A DNA stretch of 64,000 nucleotides from Mycobacterium shimoidei (GTDB lineage: Bacteria > Actinomycetota > Actinomycetes > Mycobacteriales > Mycobacteriaceae), in the NCBI GenBank assembly GCA_002101905.1, contig LQPU01000025.1, positions 124,001-188,000 of the forward strand, read 5' to 3'. The notes beneath the pieces are model-generated. The model was not told the DNA's origin, did no database searches, and saw nothing but the letters and a program-made list of their open reading frames with translations. Each line of letters begins with the position of its first letter. The stretch's first letter is position 1. The translations under genes were made by a program, and so were the position numbers. Positions 18,599 through 27,094 of the stretch are shown here, piece by piece.

Positions 18599-20257
18599 TT
18601 AAGCCTCCCCGGCGATATGCAGTGCTGCCAAGTATCCGAACGTCATCGCCGGGCCGATGGTACCGCCCGGACCGGGATACGTATGTCCCATCACCGGAGC
18701 ACTGACATTACCTGCGGCGTAAAGACCTTCGATGATGCTGCCGTCGTCGCGCAGGGCCCGTCCGTGCACATCGGTGCGGATACCGCCCTTGGTGCCCAGG
18801 TCGCCCGGCACCAATTTGGCCGCGTAATACGGCGGGTGGCTGATCTCGCCGAGATTGGGGTTGGGCTTGTTGGTCGGATCACCGTAGTAACGGTCGTAGG
18901 CGCTCTCTCCGCGGTGGTAGTCCTCGTCGACGCCCGAGCGGGCGAACCCGTTGAATCGTTGCACGGTCGCGACAAACTCGTCGACGGGCAGACCGGCCTT
19001 GGAAGCCAATTCTTCCAGCGTGCCGGCTTTGACGATGACGCCGGAGTCTATCCATTTGCTGGGAATGGGTTTTCCCGGTTGCAGGCCGGCAAAGATGTAG
19101 CGGTTGCGATACCGCTGGTCGAAAACCAGCCATGCCGGAATGTTCTCGCCCGGGCCGGGCCCTTGCCCGTATTGGCCGCCGTACATGTGATGGCATGCCT
19201 CGACGTAGGGCATCGACTCGTTCATGAACCGCTTGCCGGACATGTTGACGATGATCGATCCGGGGGAGTTGCGCTCCGACAAGGCGAACCACGGCGCGCC
19301 CACCAGCGGTACCGTCGGGCCCCACCAGGCGTCCTCCATCAATTCCAGTGCGGCACCGAGCTTTTCAGCCGCGAGAATTCCGTCGCCGGTATTGGCCGCC
19401 GCACCCACCGTCCACTCGGTGGTAATCGGCGCACGCTGGTATTTGACCCGCATCTGCTCATTGTGCTCGAATCCGCCGCAGGCCAGGATCACCCCGCGCC
19501 GGGCCTTGATCAGCTCTCCGTCGTTGACATACACCCCGCGCACGGCGCCGTCTTCGACGTGGAGGTCAGTCAGCGCGGTGTTGAGCCGGACCGGAACGCC
19601 GGCCTGCCGCAACCCGATTCGCAACGGTCCGATCAGCGCGCGCCCCATCCCGACCAGGTTCTTGCGGGTCGCCTGTGCCCACATCGTGCGGGCTCCGACC
19701 TTCAGGCTACGCAGCACCCCACGGGGATGACGCTTGAGTTGGTTCAGCCGCACGTAATCCTGCTGCATCACAACCACATTGAGCGGCACCTTGCCGTACG
19801 GCGGCTCCAGTCCGGGCAGGTCGGGGCCGAGCTTGCGGGCGTCGAACGGCTTGGGCTCGATGGACCGGCCGCCCGGACGACCGCCCGGAGCCTCGGGGTA
19901 GTAGTCGGAATAACCCGGCACCCAGCACATCTTCAGCGGCGTGTGCTTGAGAACGAAAGACAGCATTTCGGGTCCGTGCTGCAAATAGGCGTCGATGCGT
20001 TCCGGCTCGACGACGCCGCCGATGATTCCGTGCAAGTAGGTGCGGGCCGCTTCCGGGGTATCGGACACCCCGGCCTGCTTGAGGACCTCGTTGTTGGGAA
20101 TCCACACGCCGCCACCTGAACGCGCGGTCGATCCGCCGTAGTGGGCAGCCTTCTCGATGACTATTGTCGAGAGGCCTCGATGAGCGGCGGCCAGGGCAGC
20201 AACCATGCCGGCGGCGCCGCTTCCGACCACGACGACGTCGAACTCCTGAGCTGTCAT
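18599..20257 (-). CDS. kstD: KstD, 3-ketosteroid delta1-dehydrogenase
   Basis: A 552-residue flavoprotein. The FAD-binding start is FDVVVVGSGAAGMVAALAA, the IEKA acidic end of the second strand follows, and the C-terminus has GLYAAGNVSAPVMGHTYPG and GTIGPAMTFGYLAALH, all typical of KstD. It matches Rv3537 and introduces the ring-A 1,2 double bond that, with KshA's 9-alpha-hydroxylation, opens ring B. I chose the ATG at 20257, which gives MTAQEFDVV; an alternative start three codons upstream would run into the KstR operator. Confidence 0.96.
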   Translation of the reverse strand: MTAQEFDVVVVGSGAAGMVAALAAAHRGLSTIVIEKAAHYGGSTARSGGGVWIPNNEVLKQAGVSDTPEAARTYLHGIIGGVVEPERIDAYLQHGPEMLSFVLKHTPLKMCWVPGYSDYYPEAPGGRPGGRSIEPKPFDARKLGPDLPGLEPPYGKVPLNVVVMQQDYVRLNQLKRHPRGVLRSLKVGARTMWAQATRKNLVGMGRALIGPLRIGLRQAGVPVRLNTALTDLHVEDGAVRGVYVNDGELIKARRGVILACGGFEHNEQMRVKYQRAPITTEWTVGAAANTGDGILAAEKLGAALELMEDAWWGPTVPLVGAPWFALSERNSPGSIIVNMSGKRFMNESMPYVEACHHMYGGQYGQGPGPGENIPAWLVFDQRYRNRYIFAGLQPGKPIPSKWIDSGVIVKAGTLEELASKAGLPVDEFVATVQRFNGFARSGVDEDYHRGESAYDRYYGDPTNKPNPNLGEISHPPYYAAKLVPGDLGTKGGIRTDVHGRALRDDGSIIEGLYAAGNVSAPVMGHTYPGPGGTIGPAMTFGYLAALHIAGEA

Positions 20258-20258
20258 G

Positions 20259-20272
20259 TAGAACACGTTATA
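20259..20272. promoter_or_regulatory. KstR operator between kstD and hsaE (TAGAACACGTTATA)
   Basis: A full match to TnnAACnnGTTnnA. It begins two bases upstream of the kstD ATG and lies 57 bases from the hsaE start on the other strand. The closeness to kstD suggests either a leaderless or very short-leader kstD transcript. Confidence 0.9.
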
Positions 20273-20329
20273 GAATTGCCGGGGCTGGGCGCTACCGCCC
20301 CGGTCACAACGACGAGGGGACTTCGGTCA

Positions 20330-21115
20330 ATGATCCCGGTTGCCACCCGTGACGCGCTGGCCGCCGACCTGGCACAGGCCGAGCGGAGCCGTCAGCCGAT
20401 CACGCCGTTGACCACTGCGCACCCGGAGATCGACGTCGTCGACGCCTACGAGATACAGCTGATCAACATCCGTCAACGGGTCGCCGAGGGAGCCCGGGTG
20501 GTCGGCCACAAGGTCGGGCTGTCGTCGTTGGCGATGCAGCAGATGATGGGGGTCGACGAGCCGGACTACGGCCACCTGCTCGACGAAATGCAAGTGTTCG
20601 AGGACACCCCGGTGAAGGCGGCCAATTACCTGTATCCGCGGGTGGAGGTCGAGGTGGGTTTCGTCCTTTCCGACGACCTGCCCGGCGCGCAATGCACCGA
20701 AGACGACGTGCTCAAGGCGACGGCAGCGTTCGCCCCGGCCATCGAGCTGATCGACAGCCGCATCACCGACTGGAAGATCGCGCTGTGCGACACCATCGCC
20801 GACAACGCGTCCTCGGCGGGGTTTGTCCTGGGCGAAGAACGGGTCGCGCCCACCGACATCGACATCACGAGCATCGACGCGGTGCTGATCCGCAACGGCG
20901 AGGTGGTGGCCAAGGGCCGCAGCGACGCGGTATTGGGCAATCCGGTCACCGCGGTGGCATGGCTGGCCCGCAAGGTGGAAAGCTTTGGGGTGCGGCTGCG
21001 AAAAGGGGACATCATCTTACCCGGATCATGCACCCGGGCCATCGACGCCCGGCCCGGCGACAACTTTGTCGCCGAGTTCGCCGGGCTCGGGTCGGTCCGG
21101 TTGTCGTTCGAATAA
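20330..21115 (+). CDS. hsaE: HsaE, 2-hydroxypenta-2,4-dienoate hydratase
   Basis: A 261-residue member of the fumarylacetoacetase-like hydratase family. Key segments are GHKVGLSSLAMQQMMGVDEPDYG, PRVEVEVGFVLSD (metal-ligand Glu residues) and the C-terminal GDIILPGSCTRAIDARPGD. It matches Rv3536c in length and hydrates the HsaD-derived dienoate from rings A/B to 4-hydroxy-2-oxo acid. The ATG at 20330 gives the family length; the frame is open further upstream, but that part crosses the KstR operator. It is first in the hsaE-hsaG-hsaF run. Confidence 0.95.
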   Translation: MIPVATRDALAADLAQAERSRQPITPLTTAHPEIDVVDAYEIQLINIRQRVAEGARVVGHKVGLSSLAMQQMMGVDEPDYGHLLDEMQVFEDTPVKAANYLYPRVEVEVGFVLSDDLPGAQCTEDDVLKATAAFAPAIELIDSRITDWKIALCDTIADNASSAGFVLGEERVAPTDIDITSIDAVLIRNGEVVAKGRSDAVLGNPVTAVAWLARKVESFGVRLRKGDIILPGSCTRAIDARPGDNFVAEFAGLGSVRLSFE

Positions 21116-21127
21116 CGAGGAGCAGTC

Positions 21128-22042
21128 ATGGCGTCCAAGGCCTCAGTCGCGATCGTCGGATCGGGCAACATCAGCACCGACCTGATGTACAAGCTGCTGC
21201 GCTCGGAATGGCTCGAGCCGCGCTGGATGGTCGGCATCGACCCGGAAAGCGAGGGCCTGGCGAGGGCGCGCAAACTCGGCCTTCAGACCAGCCACGAGGG
21301 AGTCGACTGGCTGCTGGCTCAGCCCGAAAAGCCCGACCTGCTCTTCGAGGCGACCAGCGCCTACGTGCACCGGGAAGCCGCCCCGAGGTACGCCGACGCC
21401 GGCATCCGGGCGATCGACCTGACGCCGGCCGCCGTCGGGCCTGCGGTCATCCCGCCGGCGAATCTGCGCGAACACCTCGACGCCCCGAACGTCAACATGA
21501 TCACCTGCGGCGGTCAGGCGACGATCCCGATCGTGTATGCGGTCTCCAGGGTCGTGCAGGTGCCGTACGCCGAAATTGTGGCGTCGGTGGCGTCGGTGTC
21601 GGCCGGCCCGGGCACCCGCGCCAACATCGACGAATTCACCAAAACGACCGCTAAGGGTGTGGAAACCATCGGCGGCGCGCATCGCGGCAAAGCGATCATC
21701 ATCTTGAACCCGGCTGAACCGCCGATGATCATGCGCGACACCATCTTCTGCGCCATCCCCGAGAACGCCGACCGCGATGCGATCGCAAAGTCCATCCACG
21801 ACGTGGTGGCCGAAGTGCAGACCTACGTGCCCGGTTATCGGCTGCTCAACGAGCCGCAGTTCGACGAGCCGTCGATGAACTCCGGCGGCCAGGCGTTGGT
21901 CACCACGTTCATCGAGGTAGAGGGCGCGGGCGATTACCTGCCGCCGTATGCGGGAAATCTCGACATCATGACCGCGGCGGCCACTAAGGTCGGCGAGGAG
22001 ATCGCCAAGGAAACCCTCAGCGTCGCGGGAGGCGCGCGATGA
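21128..22042 (+). CDS. hsaG: HsaG, acylating acetaldehyde/propanal dehydrogenase
   Basis: A 304-residue CoA-acylating aldehyde dehydrogenase of the BphJ/MhpF type. The Rossmann start is [16 protein letters not shown], and the catalytic Cys lies in [19 protein letters not shown]. It matches Rv3535c. It forms a channelling complex with the aldolase HsaF and converts the aldehyde to acetyl- or propionyl-CoA. GAGGAGCAG gives a good ribosome site 12 bases after hsaE. It is separated from hsaF by a MIRU-like repeat. Confidence 0.95.
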   Translation: MASKASVAIVGSGNISTDLMYKLLRSEWLEPRWMVGIDPESEGLARARKLGLQTSHEGVDWLLAQPEKPDLLFEATSAYVHREAAPRYADAGIRAIDLTPAAVGPAVIPPANLREHLDAPNVNMITCGGQATIPIVYAVSRVVQVPYAEIVASVASVSAGPGTRANIDEFTKTTAKGVETIGGAHRGKAIIILNPAEPPMIMRDTIFCAIPENADRDAIAKSIHDVVAEVQTYVPGYRLLNEPQFDEPSMNSGGQALVTTFIEVEGAGDYLPPYAGNLDIMTAAATKVGEEIAKETLSVAGGAR

Positions 22043-22050
22043 CTCGCGCC

Positions 22051-22090
22051 GTCGACGATGCAGAGCGCAGCGATGAGGAGGAGCGGCGCA
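22051..22090 (+). repeat. MIRU-like repeat supplying the hsaF ribosome site
   Basis: The hsaG-hsaF gap reads GTCGACGATGCAGAGCGCAG then CGATGAGGAGGAGCGGCGCA directly before the hsaF ATG. The GAGGAGGAG is the only good Shine-Dalgarno sequence for hsaF. The same arrangement, same sense, occurs before ltp3. Confidence 0.7.
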
Positions 22091-22091
22091 A

Positions 22092-23153
22092 ATGACTACC
22101 GATATCTTCTTCAACCCCGTGTGGGACGTGCGCATCACGGACACCTCGCTGCGGGACGGGTCGCACCACAAACGCCACCAATTCACCAACGACGAAGTGC
22201 ACGCGATCGTCGCCGCTCTGGACACCGCCGGGGTGCCGGTGATCGAAGTGACCCACGGCGACGGCCTGGGCGGGTCGAGCTTCAACTACGGCTTCTCCAA
22301 GACACCCGAGCAAGAGCTGATCAAGCTGGCCGCCGACACCGCGAAAGAGGCCAAGATCGCGTTCTTGATGCTGCCGGGCGTGGGCACCAAAGAAGACATC
22401 AAAGAGGCTCAGAACAACGGCGGCTCGATCTGCCGGATCGCCACCCACTGCACCGAGGCCGACGTGTCGATTCAGCACTTCGGGTTGGCCCGCGAGCTGG
22501 GGCTGGAAACCGTCGGCTTTCTGATGATGGCGCACACCATTCCGCCGGAGAAGCTGGCCGCCCAGGCCCGCATCATGGCCGACGCCGGCTGCCAATGTGT
22601 CTACGTGGTCGACTCCGCCGGCGCCCTGGTGTTGGAAGGCGTGCGTGACCGGGTGGCCGCGTTGGTCGCCGAGCTCGGTGACGACGCCCAGGTCGGGTTC
22701 CACGGCCACGAGAACCTCGGTCTGGGGGTAGCCAACTCGGTGGAGGCGGTTCGTGCCGGGGCCAAGCAGATCGACGGCAGTTGCCGACGGTTCGGCGCCG
22801 GCGCGGGCAACGCGCCGGTGGAAGCCCTCATCGGGGTCTTCGACAAGATCGGCGTCAAGACCGGCATCGACTTCTTCGACATCGCCGACGCGGCCGAGGA
22901 CGTCGTTGCCCCGGCCATGCCCGCGGAATGCCTGCTGGACCGCAACGCGCTGATCATGGGGTACTCCGGGGTGTACTCCAGCTTCCTCAAGCACGCGGTC
23001 CGTCAGTCCGAGCGCTACGGAGTGCCGGCGCATGTGCTGTTGCACCGTGCCGGCCAGCGCAAGCTCATCGGCGGCCAGGAAGATCAGCTCATCGACATCG
23101 CGCTGGAGATCAAGCGGGAGCAGGAAAACGGCGCACAGGCCACACAAAGGTAG
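22092..23153 (+). CDS. hsaF: HsaF, 4-hydroxy-2-oxo acid aldolase
   Basis: A 353-residue DRE-TIM metallolyase/aldolase. The signature [18 protein letters not shown] near residue 14 supplies the catalytic Arg, metal-binding Asp and His, and [19 protein letters not shown] provides the two C-terminal metal His. It matches Rv3534c. It cleaves 4-hydroxy-2-oxohexanoate to pyruvate and propanal, which passes to HsaG. Translation probably starts from the repeat-borne ribosome site. A small exported-protein gene follows after 19 bases. Confidence 0.95.
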   Translation: MTTDIFFNPVWDVRITDTSLRDGSHHKRHQFTNDEVHAIVAALDTAGVPVIEVTHGDGLGGSSFNYGFSKTPEQELIKLAADTAKEAKIAFLMLPGVGTKEDIKEAQNNGGSICRIATHCTEADVSIQHFGLARELGLETVGFLMMAHTIPPEKLAAQARIMADAGCQCVYVVDSAGALVLEGVRDRVAALVAELGDDAQVGFHGHENLGLGVANSVEAVRAGAKQIDGSCRRFGAGAGNAPVEALIGVFDKIGVKTGIDFFDIADAAEDVVAPAMPAECLLDRNALIMGYSGVYSSFLKHAVRQSERYGVPAHVLLHRAGQRKLIGGQEDQLIDIALEIKREQENGAQATQR

Positions 23154-23172
23154 CGCGAGTAGCCTGGCGCGC

Positions 23173-23466
23173 ATGAGCACATCCACGACAATCGGCAGGC
23201 TCGGCCGCGTGCTTGCCGGCGGGCTACTCTCCGCGACCGCCGCGACGGTGATCGCGCTGCCGTTAGCCGGCCCGGCGATCGCTCAATGCGAGCAGGACGT
23301 CGGTAGTTCCATCGACGCGTACCTGCAGCGCCACCCCGACCTCCACCAGCAGTTGCAGGCCAAGTCACGGGGCGAGGGCGGTAACGGCAGCGTCATCGAC
23401 TACCTGAACCGGCATCCCGACGTACGCCAGCATCTGATCGAGCTGTCCCACACGTGCGTTCCGTAG
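23173..23466 (+). CDS. Small exported hemophore-like protein
   Basis: A 97-residue protein with a signal peptide (LGRVLAGGLLSATAATVIALPLAGPAIAQ; only part quoted by position: residues 9-37) and a mature domain of about 60 residues. It carries two Cys (CEQDV near the new N-terminus and HTC near the end) that can form a disulfide, and two similar helices (AYLQRHPDLHQQL and DYLNRHPDVRQHL). The size, Cys pair and helical repeats resemble the mycobacterial hemophore-related family typified by Rv0203. It lies where M. tuberculosis has PPE61/PPE62, as I recall. Whether it binds heme cannot be read from sequence. Confidence 0.7.
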   Translation: MSTSTTIGRLGRVLAGGLLSATAATVIALPLAGPAIAQCEQDVGSSIDAYLQRHPDLHQQLQAKSRGEGGNGSVIDYLNRHPDVRQHLIELSHTCVP

Positions 23467-23540
23467 TGAGTCAGTCTCGTCTTTAAACGTCTTTGAACGC
23501 GGCGGCAGACGGGCGCCCACGTTCGCCCATTGACGAAAAT

Positions 23541-23554
23541 TAGAACACGTTCTA
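23541..23554. promoter_or_regulatory. KstR operator upstream of the Rv3531c-like gene (TAGAACACGTTCTA)
   Basis: A perfect 14-base palindrome matching the KstR pattern. It ends 10 bases before the GTG at 23565 and controls the three-gene run that follows. The closeness to the start suggests a very short leader. Confidence 0.92.
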
Positions 23555-23564
23555 GCGTCGAGGC

Positions 23565-24704
23565 GTGGTCTCTCCACTCTTTTCCGAGCCGCTAGCGTCC
23601 GCGATCGCCGAAGCCGAGGAACTCGTCACCTCGGCGCCGCACATCGAAACCGAAGCCGACCTGCTCGAGGGGTTGCAGTACCTGGCGGGCTGCGTTGCCG
23701 CATGCATCCATCTGGCATTCGACTACGAGCGTGACCATCCGTTTTTGCTGTCGGGCACCGGCCCGTTCACCAAGATGGGCTTGGACAACCCCGACACCTT
23801 GTACTTCGGTTGCCGCGTACACGCCAACCACGACTATCTGGTCAGCGGAACCCGCGGGACCACAACCGACCTGAGTTTCCAGCTGCTCGGTGGCGAGTAC
23901 ACCGACGACAACGTGCCGGTCAGCCAGGTGGCCTTCGACGACCGCGAGCTCGACATCGCCGAGGACGGCAGCTTCGAATGGCGGGTGCGGCCGACCGGGC
24001 CCGGACAGCTGGTGATCCGCGAGGTCTACGGCGACTGGTCACAGCGACGCGGCACGGTGACGATTTCCCGGCTGGACACCGCGGGCACCGCGCCGCCGCC
24101 GCTGACCCGCGCGACGATCGAAAAGCGTTACGCCGTGGCGGCAAGCCAACTCGTCAGCCGGGTGAAGACCTGGCTGCAATTCCCGCAATGGTTCTACCTG
24201 AACATTCCGGTCAACACGATGGTGCCGCCGCGGCTGACGCCCGGAGGTTTGTCGACCCAGTACTCGTCGGCGGGACATTTCGACCTGCGGCCGGACCAGG
24301 CGCTGGTCATCACGCTACCGGTCACCGACGCGCCGTATCTCGGCTTTCAGCTGGGCAGCATGTGGTACATCTCGCTGGACTACATCAATCACCAAACTTC
24401 GCTGAATGCCACTCAGGCGCAAGCGGATCCGGACGACAAGATTCGCATCGTGGTGGCTGACCAGAACCCGGGCGTCACCAACTGGGTGGAAACGCTCGGG
24501 CATCGGCGCGGCTTTCTGCAGTTCCGCTGGCAGCGGGTATCGCGTGAGCTCACCGAGGCTGACGGGCCGACCGTCGAGCTCGTCGACTTCGACGCAGTCC
24601 CTTCGGTACTGCCGTATTACGAACACAACAAGATTTCCGACGAGGGCTGGCGTGCGCGAATTGCGCAGCGCCAACAGCAAATTGCGGCGAGGATGCTGGG
24701 ATGA
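23565..24704 (+). CDS. Conserved hypothetical, DUF1214-like (Rv3531c type)
   Basis: A 379-residue protein matching Rv3531c in place and length. The second half (FYLNIPVNTMVPPRLTP, then DQALVITLPVTDAPYLGFQLG) resembles DUF1214-type beta-rich domains. The first half has an N-terminal helical part and an EDGSFEWRVRP region. There are no transmembrane segments and no recognisable catalytic motif. The start is a GTG just after the KstR palindrome. Its stop overlaps the next gene's ATG (ATGA). Membership of the sterol regulon is strongly suggested; the reaction, if any, is unknown. Confidence 0.85.
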   Translation: MVSPLFSEPLASAIAEAEELVTSAPHIETEADLLEGLQYLAGCVAACIHLAFDYERDHPFLLSGTGPFTKMGLDNPDTLYFGCRVHANHDYLVSGTRGTTTDLSFQLLGGEYTDDNVPVSQVAFDDRELDIAEDGSFEWRVRPTGPGQLVIREVYGDWSQRRGTVTISRLDTAGTAPPPLTRATIEKRYAVAASQLVSRVKTWLQFPQWFYLNIPVNTMVPPRLTPGGLSTQYSSAGHFDLRPDQALVITLPVTDAPYLGFQLGSMWYISLDYINHQTSLNATQAQADPDDKIRIVVADQNPGVTNWVETLGHRRGFLQFRWQRVSRELTEADGPTVELVDFDAVPSVLPYYEHNKISDEGWRARIAQRQQQIAARMLG

Positions 24705-25483
24705 CGATGATGCTCGACGGCAAGGTAGTGGTGATCAGCGGGGTGGGGCCGGGTCTGGGCACCACTCTGGCGCATCGGTGTACTCAAGAGGGTGCCGACC
24801 TGGTGCTGGCGGCACGCACCGCCGAACGTCTCGACAATGTCGCCAAACAGGTTGCCGACGCCGGCGGGCGTGCGGTGACCGTGCCCACCGACATCACCGA
24901 CGACGATCAGGTGAAAAACCTCGTCGAGGCGACGATGGAGGCCTATGGCAGGGTCGATGCGCTGATCAACAACGCGTTCCGGGTGCCATCGATGAAGCCG
25001 TTGGCCGGCACGACATTTCAGCATATCCGCGACGCTATCGAGCTGAGCGCGCTCGGTGCGCTGCGGCTGATCCAGGGCTTTACGCCCGCGCTGGCCGAAT
25101 CGCACGGCGCAGTGGTCAACGTCAACTCGATGGTGATCCGGCACTCGCAGGCGAAATACGGCGCCTACAAGATGGCCAAGTCGGCGCTGCTTGCCATGTC
25201 GCAGTCACTTGCCACCGAGCTCGGTGAGCAAGGTATCCGCGTCAATTCCGTTGCACCCGGGTATATCTGGGGTGAGACGTTGCAGAGCTACTTCAACCAT
25301 CAGGCGGGCAAGTACGGCACCACCGCCGAGCAGATCTATCAGGCCACCGCGGCGAACTCTGACCTCAAGCGGCTACCCACCGAGGACGAGGTGGCGTCGG
25401 CAATCCTTTTCATGGCAAGTGATCTGTCCAGCGGCATCACCGGCCAGACGCTCGATGTCAACTGCGGCGAATACCACACGTAA
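24701..25483 (+). CDS. SDR-family dehydrogenase (Rv3530c type)
   Basis: A 260-residue classical SDR: cofactor loop SGVGPGLG at about residues 14-21, NNAFRVP in place of the usual NNAG, Ser in VNVNSMV and catalytic YKMAK. It matches Rv3530c. It overlaps the preceding gene by four bases and shares a base with the next ATG (TAATG), so all three form one KstR-controlled operon. The changed NNAG motif (Gly to Phe) may affect the active-site loop. Substrate unknown. Confidence 0.9.
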   Translation: MTMMLDGKVVVISGVGPGLGTTLAHRCTQEGADLVLAARTAERLDNVAKQVADAGGRAVTVPTDITDDDQVKNLVEATMEAYGRVDALINNAFRVPSMKPLAGTTFQHIRDAIELSALGALRLIQGFTPALAESHGAVVNVNSMVIRHSQAKYGAYKMAKSALLAMSQSLATELGEQGIRVNSVAPGYIWGETLQSYFNHQAGKYGTTAEQIYQATAANSDLKRLPTEDEVASAILFMASDLSSGITGQTLDVNCGEYHT

Positions 25484-26628
25484 TGACCGAACGCACGGAC
25501 ATCGCGACCGTCGACGAGCTGCACGCGTCGGCCACCAAGCTGACCGGGCTCGATGACTTCGGCGCCGACGACGACAACTACCGCGAAGCGCTGAGCGTGC
25601 TGCTGGAGTCTTACCGGCAAGAAGCCGGACTCACCGTGTTGGGCAGCAAGATGAACCGCTTCTTTCTGCGCGGCGCCTTGGTGGCCAGGCTGCTGTCCGA
25701 AGCCGCGTGGAAGCAACACCCGCAACATGCCGACGTGGTTATCGAGCAGCCCATCTTCGTCACCGGGCTGGTGCGCACCGGGACCACCGCCTTGCACCGA
25801 CTGCTGGGCGCCGATCCCGCCCACCAGGGTCTGCACATGTGGCTGGCCGAGTTCCCGCAGCCGCGTCCGCCGCGCGACACCTGGGAATCCAATCCGCTGT
25901 ATCGCCAACTCGACGCCCAATTCAACCGGCATCACGCGGAAAACCCGGGCTACACCGGTCTGCATTTCATGGCCGCATACGAGCTGGAGGAATGCTGGCA
26001 GCTGCTGCGGCAGTCGTTGCACTCGGTGTCCTATGAGACCCTGGCGCACCTGCCCACGTATTCGAAATGGCTGTCGCAGCAGGACTGGACGCCGGCATAT
26101 CGGCGACACCGCAAGAACCTTCAGCTGATCGGACTCAACGACGCCGACAAACGGTGGGTACTGAAGAATCCCAGCCATCTGTTTGCGCTGGACGCGCTGA
26201 TGGCGACCTACCCCGACGCACTCGTCATCCAGACACATCGGCCGGTCGAGACGATCATGGCCTCGATGTGTTCGCTGGCTCAGCACACCACCGAGGGATG
26301 GTCGACGACGTTCGTCGGCGCCCAAATCGGCGCCGACACAATGGAAACCTGGGCGCGCGGTCTGGAGAGATTCAACACCGCACGCGCCAAATACGACCCG
26401 GCCCAGTTCTACGACGTCGACTATCGCGACTTCATCGCCGATCCGCTTGGCACGGTGGCCGATATCTACCGTCACTTCGATATCCCGCTGACCGACGAGG
26501 CCCGGCAGGCCATGGAAAAGAGCCACGCCGAAAGCCAATCCGGCGAGCGCGCGCCCAGGCACACGTATTCGCTGGCCGATTACGGATTGACCGCCGAGCA
26601 GGTCAAGGAACGTTTCGCCGGTCTGTGA
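25483..26628 (+). CDS. Sulfotransferase-family protein (Rv3529c type)
   Basis: A 381-residue P-loop sulfotransferase. The PAPS 5'-phosphosulfate loop is FVTGLVRTGTTALHRLL (about residues 88-104), and the 3'-phosphate region is around VIQTHRPVETIMASMCSL. The C-terminal DVDYRDFIADPLGTVADIYRHFD is typical of the bacterial family. It matches Rv3529c. It is the last gene of the 23.5-26.6 kb operon and converges on the Rv3527-like gene with seven bases between. A steroid or a pathway lipid is a possible acceptor, but this is a guess from context only. Confidence 0.9.
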   Translation: MTERTDIATVDELHASATKLTGLDDFGADDDNYREALSVLLESYRQEAGLTVLGSKMNRFFLRGALVARLLSEAAWKQHPQHADVVIEQPIFVTGLVRTGTTALHRLLGADPAHQGLHMWLAEFPQPRPPRDTWESNPLYRQLDAQFNRHHAENPGYTGLHFMAAYELEECWQLLRQSLHSVSYETLAHLPTYSKWLSQQDWTPAYRRHRKNLQLIGLNDADKRWVLKNPSHLFALDALMATYPDALVIQTHRPVETIMASMCSLAQHTTEGWSTTFVGAQIGADTMETWARGLERFNTARAKYDPAQFYDVDYRDFIADPLGTVADIYRHFDIPLTDEARQAMEKSHAESQSGERAPRHTYSLADYGLTAEQVKERFAGL

Positions 26629-26635
26629 CGGCTAC

Positions 26636-27094
26636 TCAGCCGTCGCCGGGTGCCGGGGCGGTGGATGCTTGGTCCAAAACCCCTTCGGCGAGGGCATGTT
26701 TGATGCTGTCGGTCAATTTCTGGCATGATTTGGCGCGGGCGCTGTCGACACCGGACGCTCGGAGCTCGGCGAAATAGGCGCAGCGCTGTGAGGCGCCGGT
26801 GTTCCACTGCACTGCGGTGTGGCCCGGCCCCAGGCTCTTGACCTGGACGGTGACATGGCAGAACCGACAGTCCACCGGTTGCAGCCCCGACGTCAGGTAG
26901 CGTTCGCGGTCGGCTTCGGTGGCCCTGCGAACCGCCGCGGCGCGGTCCGGATCCGTCGTGAAAGACGGTGCCTTGGACCACGATCCGCTGCTTTGATCCG
27001 CCGCGGGCGAATGTGAATCGTCGTGGTCGCCGAGCAACGCCAACATTGACCGAGCCAGCCGGTCGACGTCGGGCGGCTGCTCATGTGGGCTCAT
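26636..27094 (-). CDS. Conserved Cys-containing small protein (Rv3527 type)
   Basis: A 152-residue protein downstream of kshA. I use the ATG at 27094, which overlaps the kshA stop (ATGA); a longer frame runs back into kshA and looks non-coding. The N-terminal ~50 residues are acidic and low in structure. The rest has a CRFC pair, QRCAYFAEL and KSCQKL, four Cys that could hold a metal or Fe-S site. The match to Rv3527 is by position and length. Coupling to kshA makes an accessory role for the oxygenase plausible, but none is established. Confidence 0.8.
   Translation of the reverse strand: MSPHEQPPDVDRLARSMLALLGDHDDSHSPAADQSSGSWSKAPSFTTDPDRAAAVRRATEADRERYLTSGLQPVDCRFCHVTVQVKSLGPGHTAVQWNTGASQRCAYFAELRASGVDSARAKSCQKLTDSIKHALAEGVLDQASTAPAPGDG

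Noticed and set aside
17963..20119. A 718-codon open frame on the plus strand over hsd4B and kstD
   Set aside because: It lies antisense to two well-supported genes and its translation is Arg/Gly/His-rich with no fold. It is a codon-bias shadow of high-GC genes.
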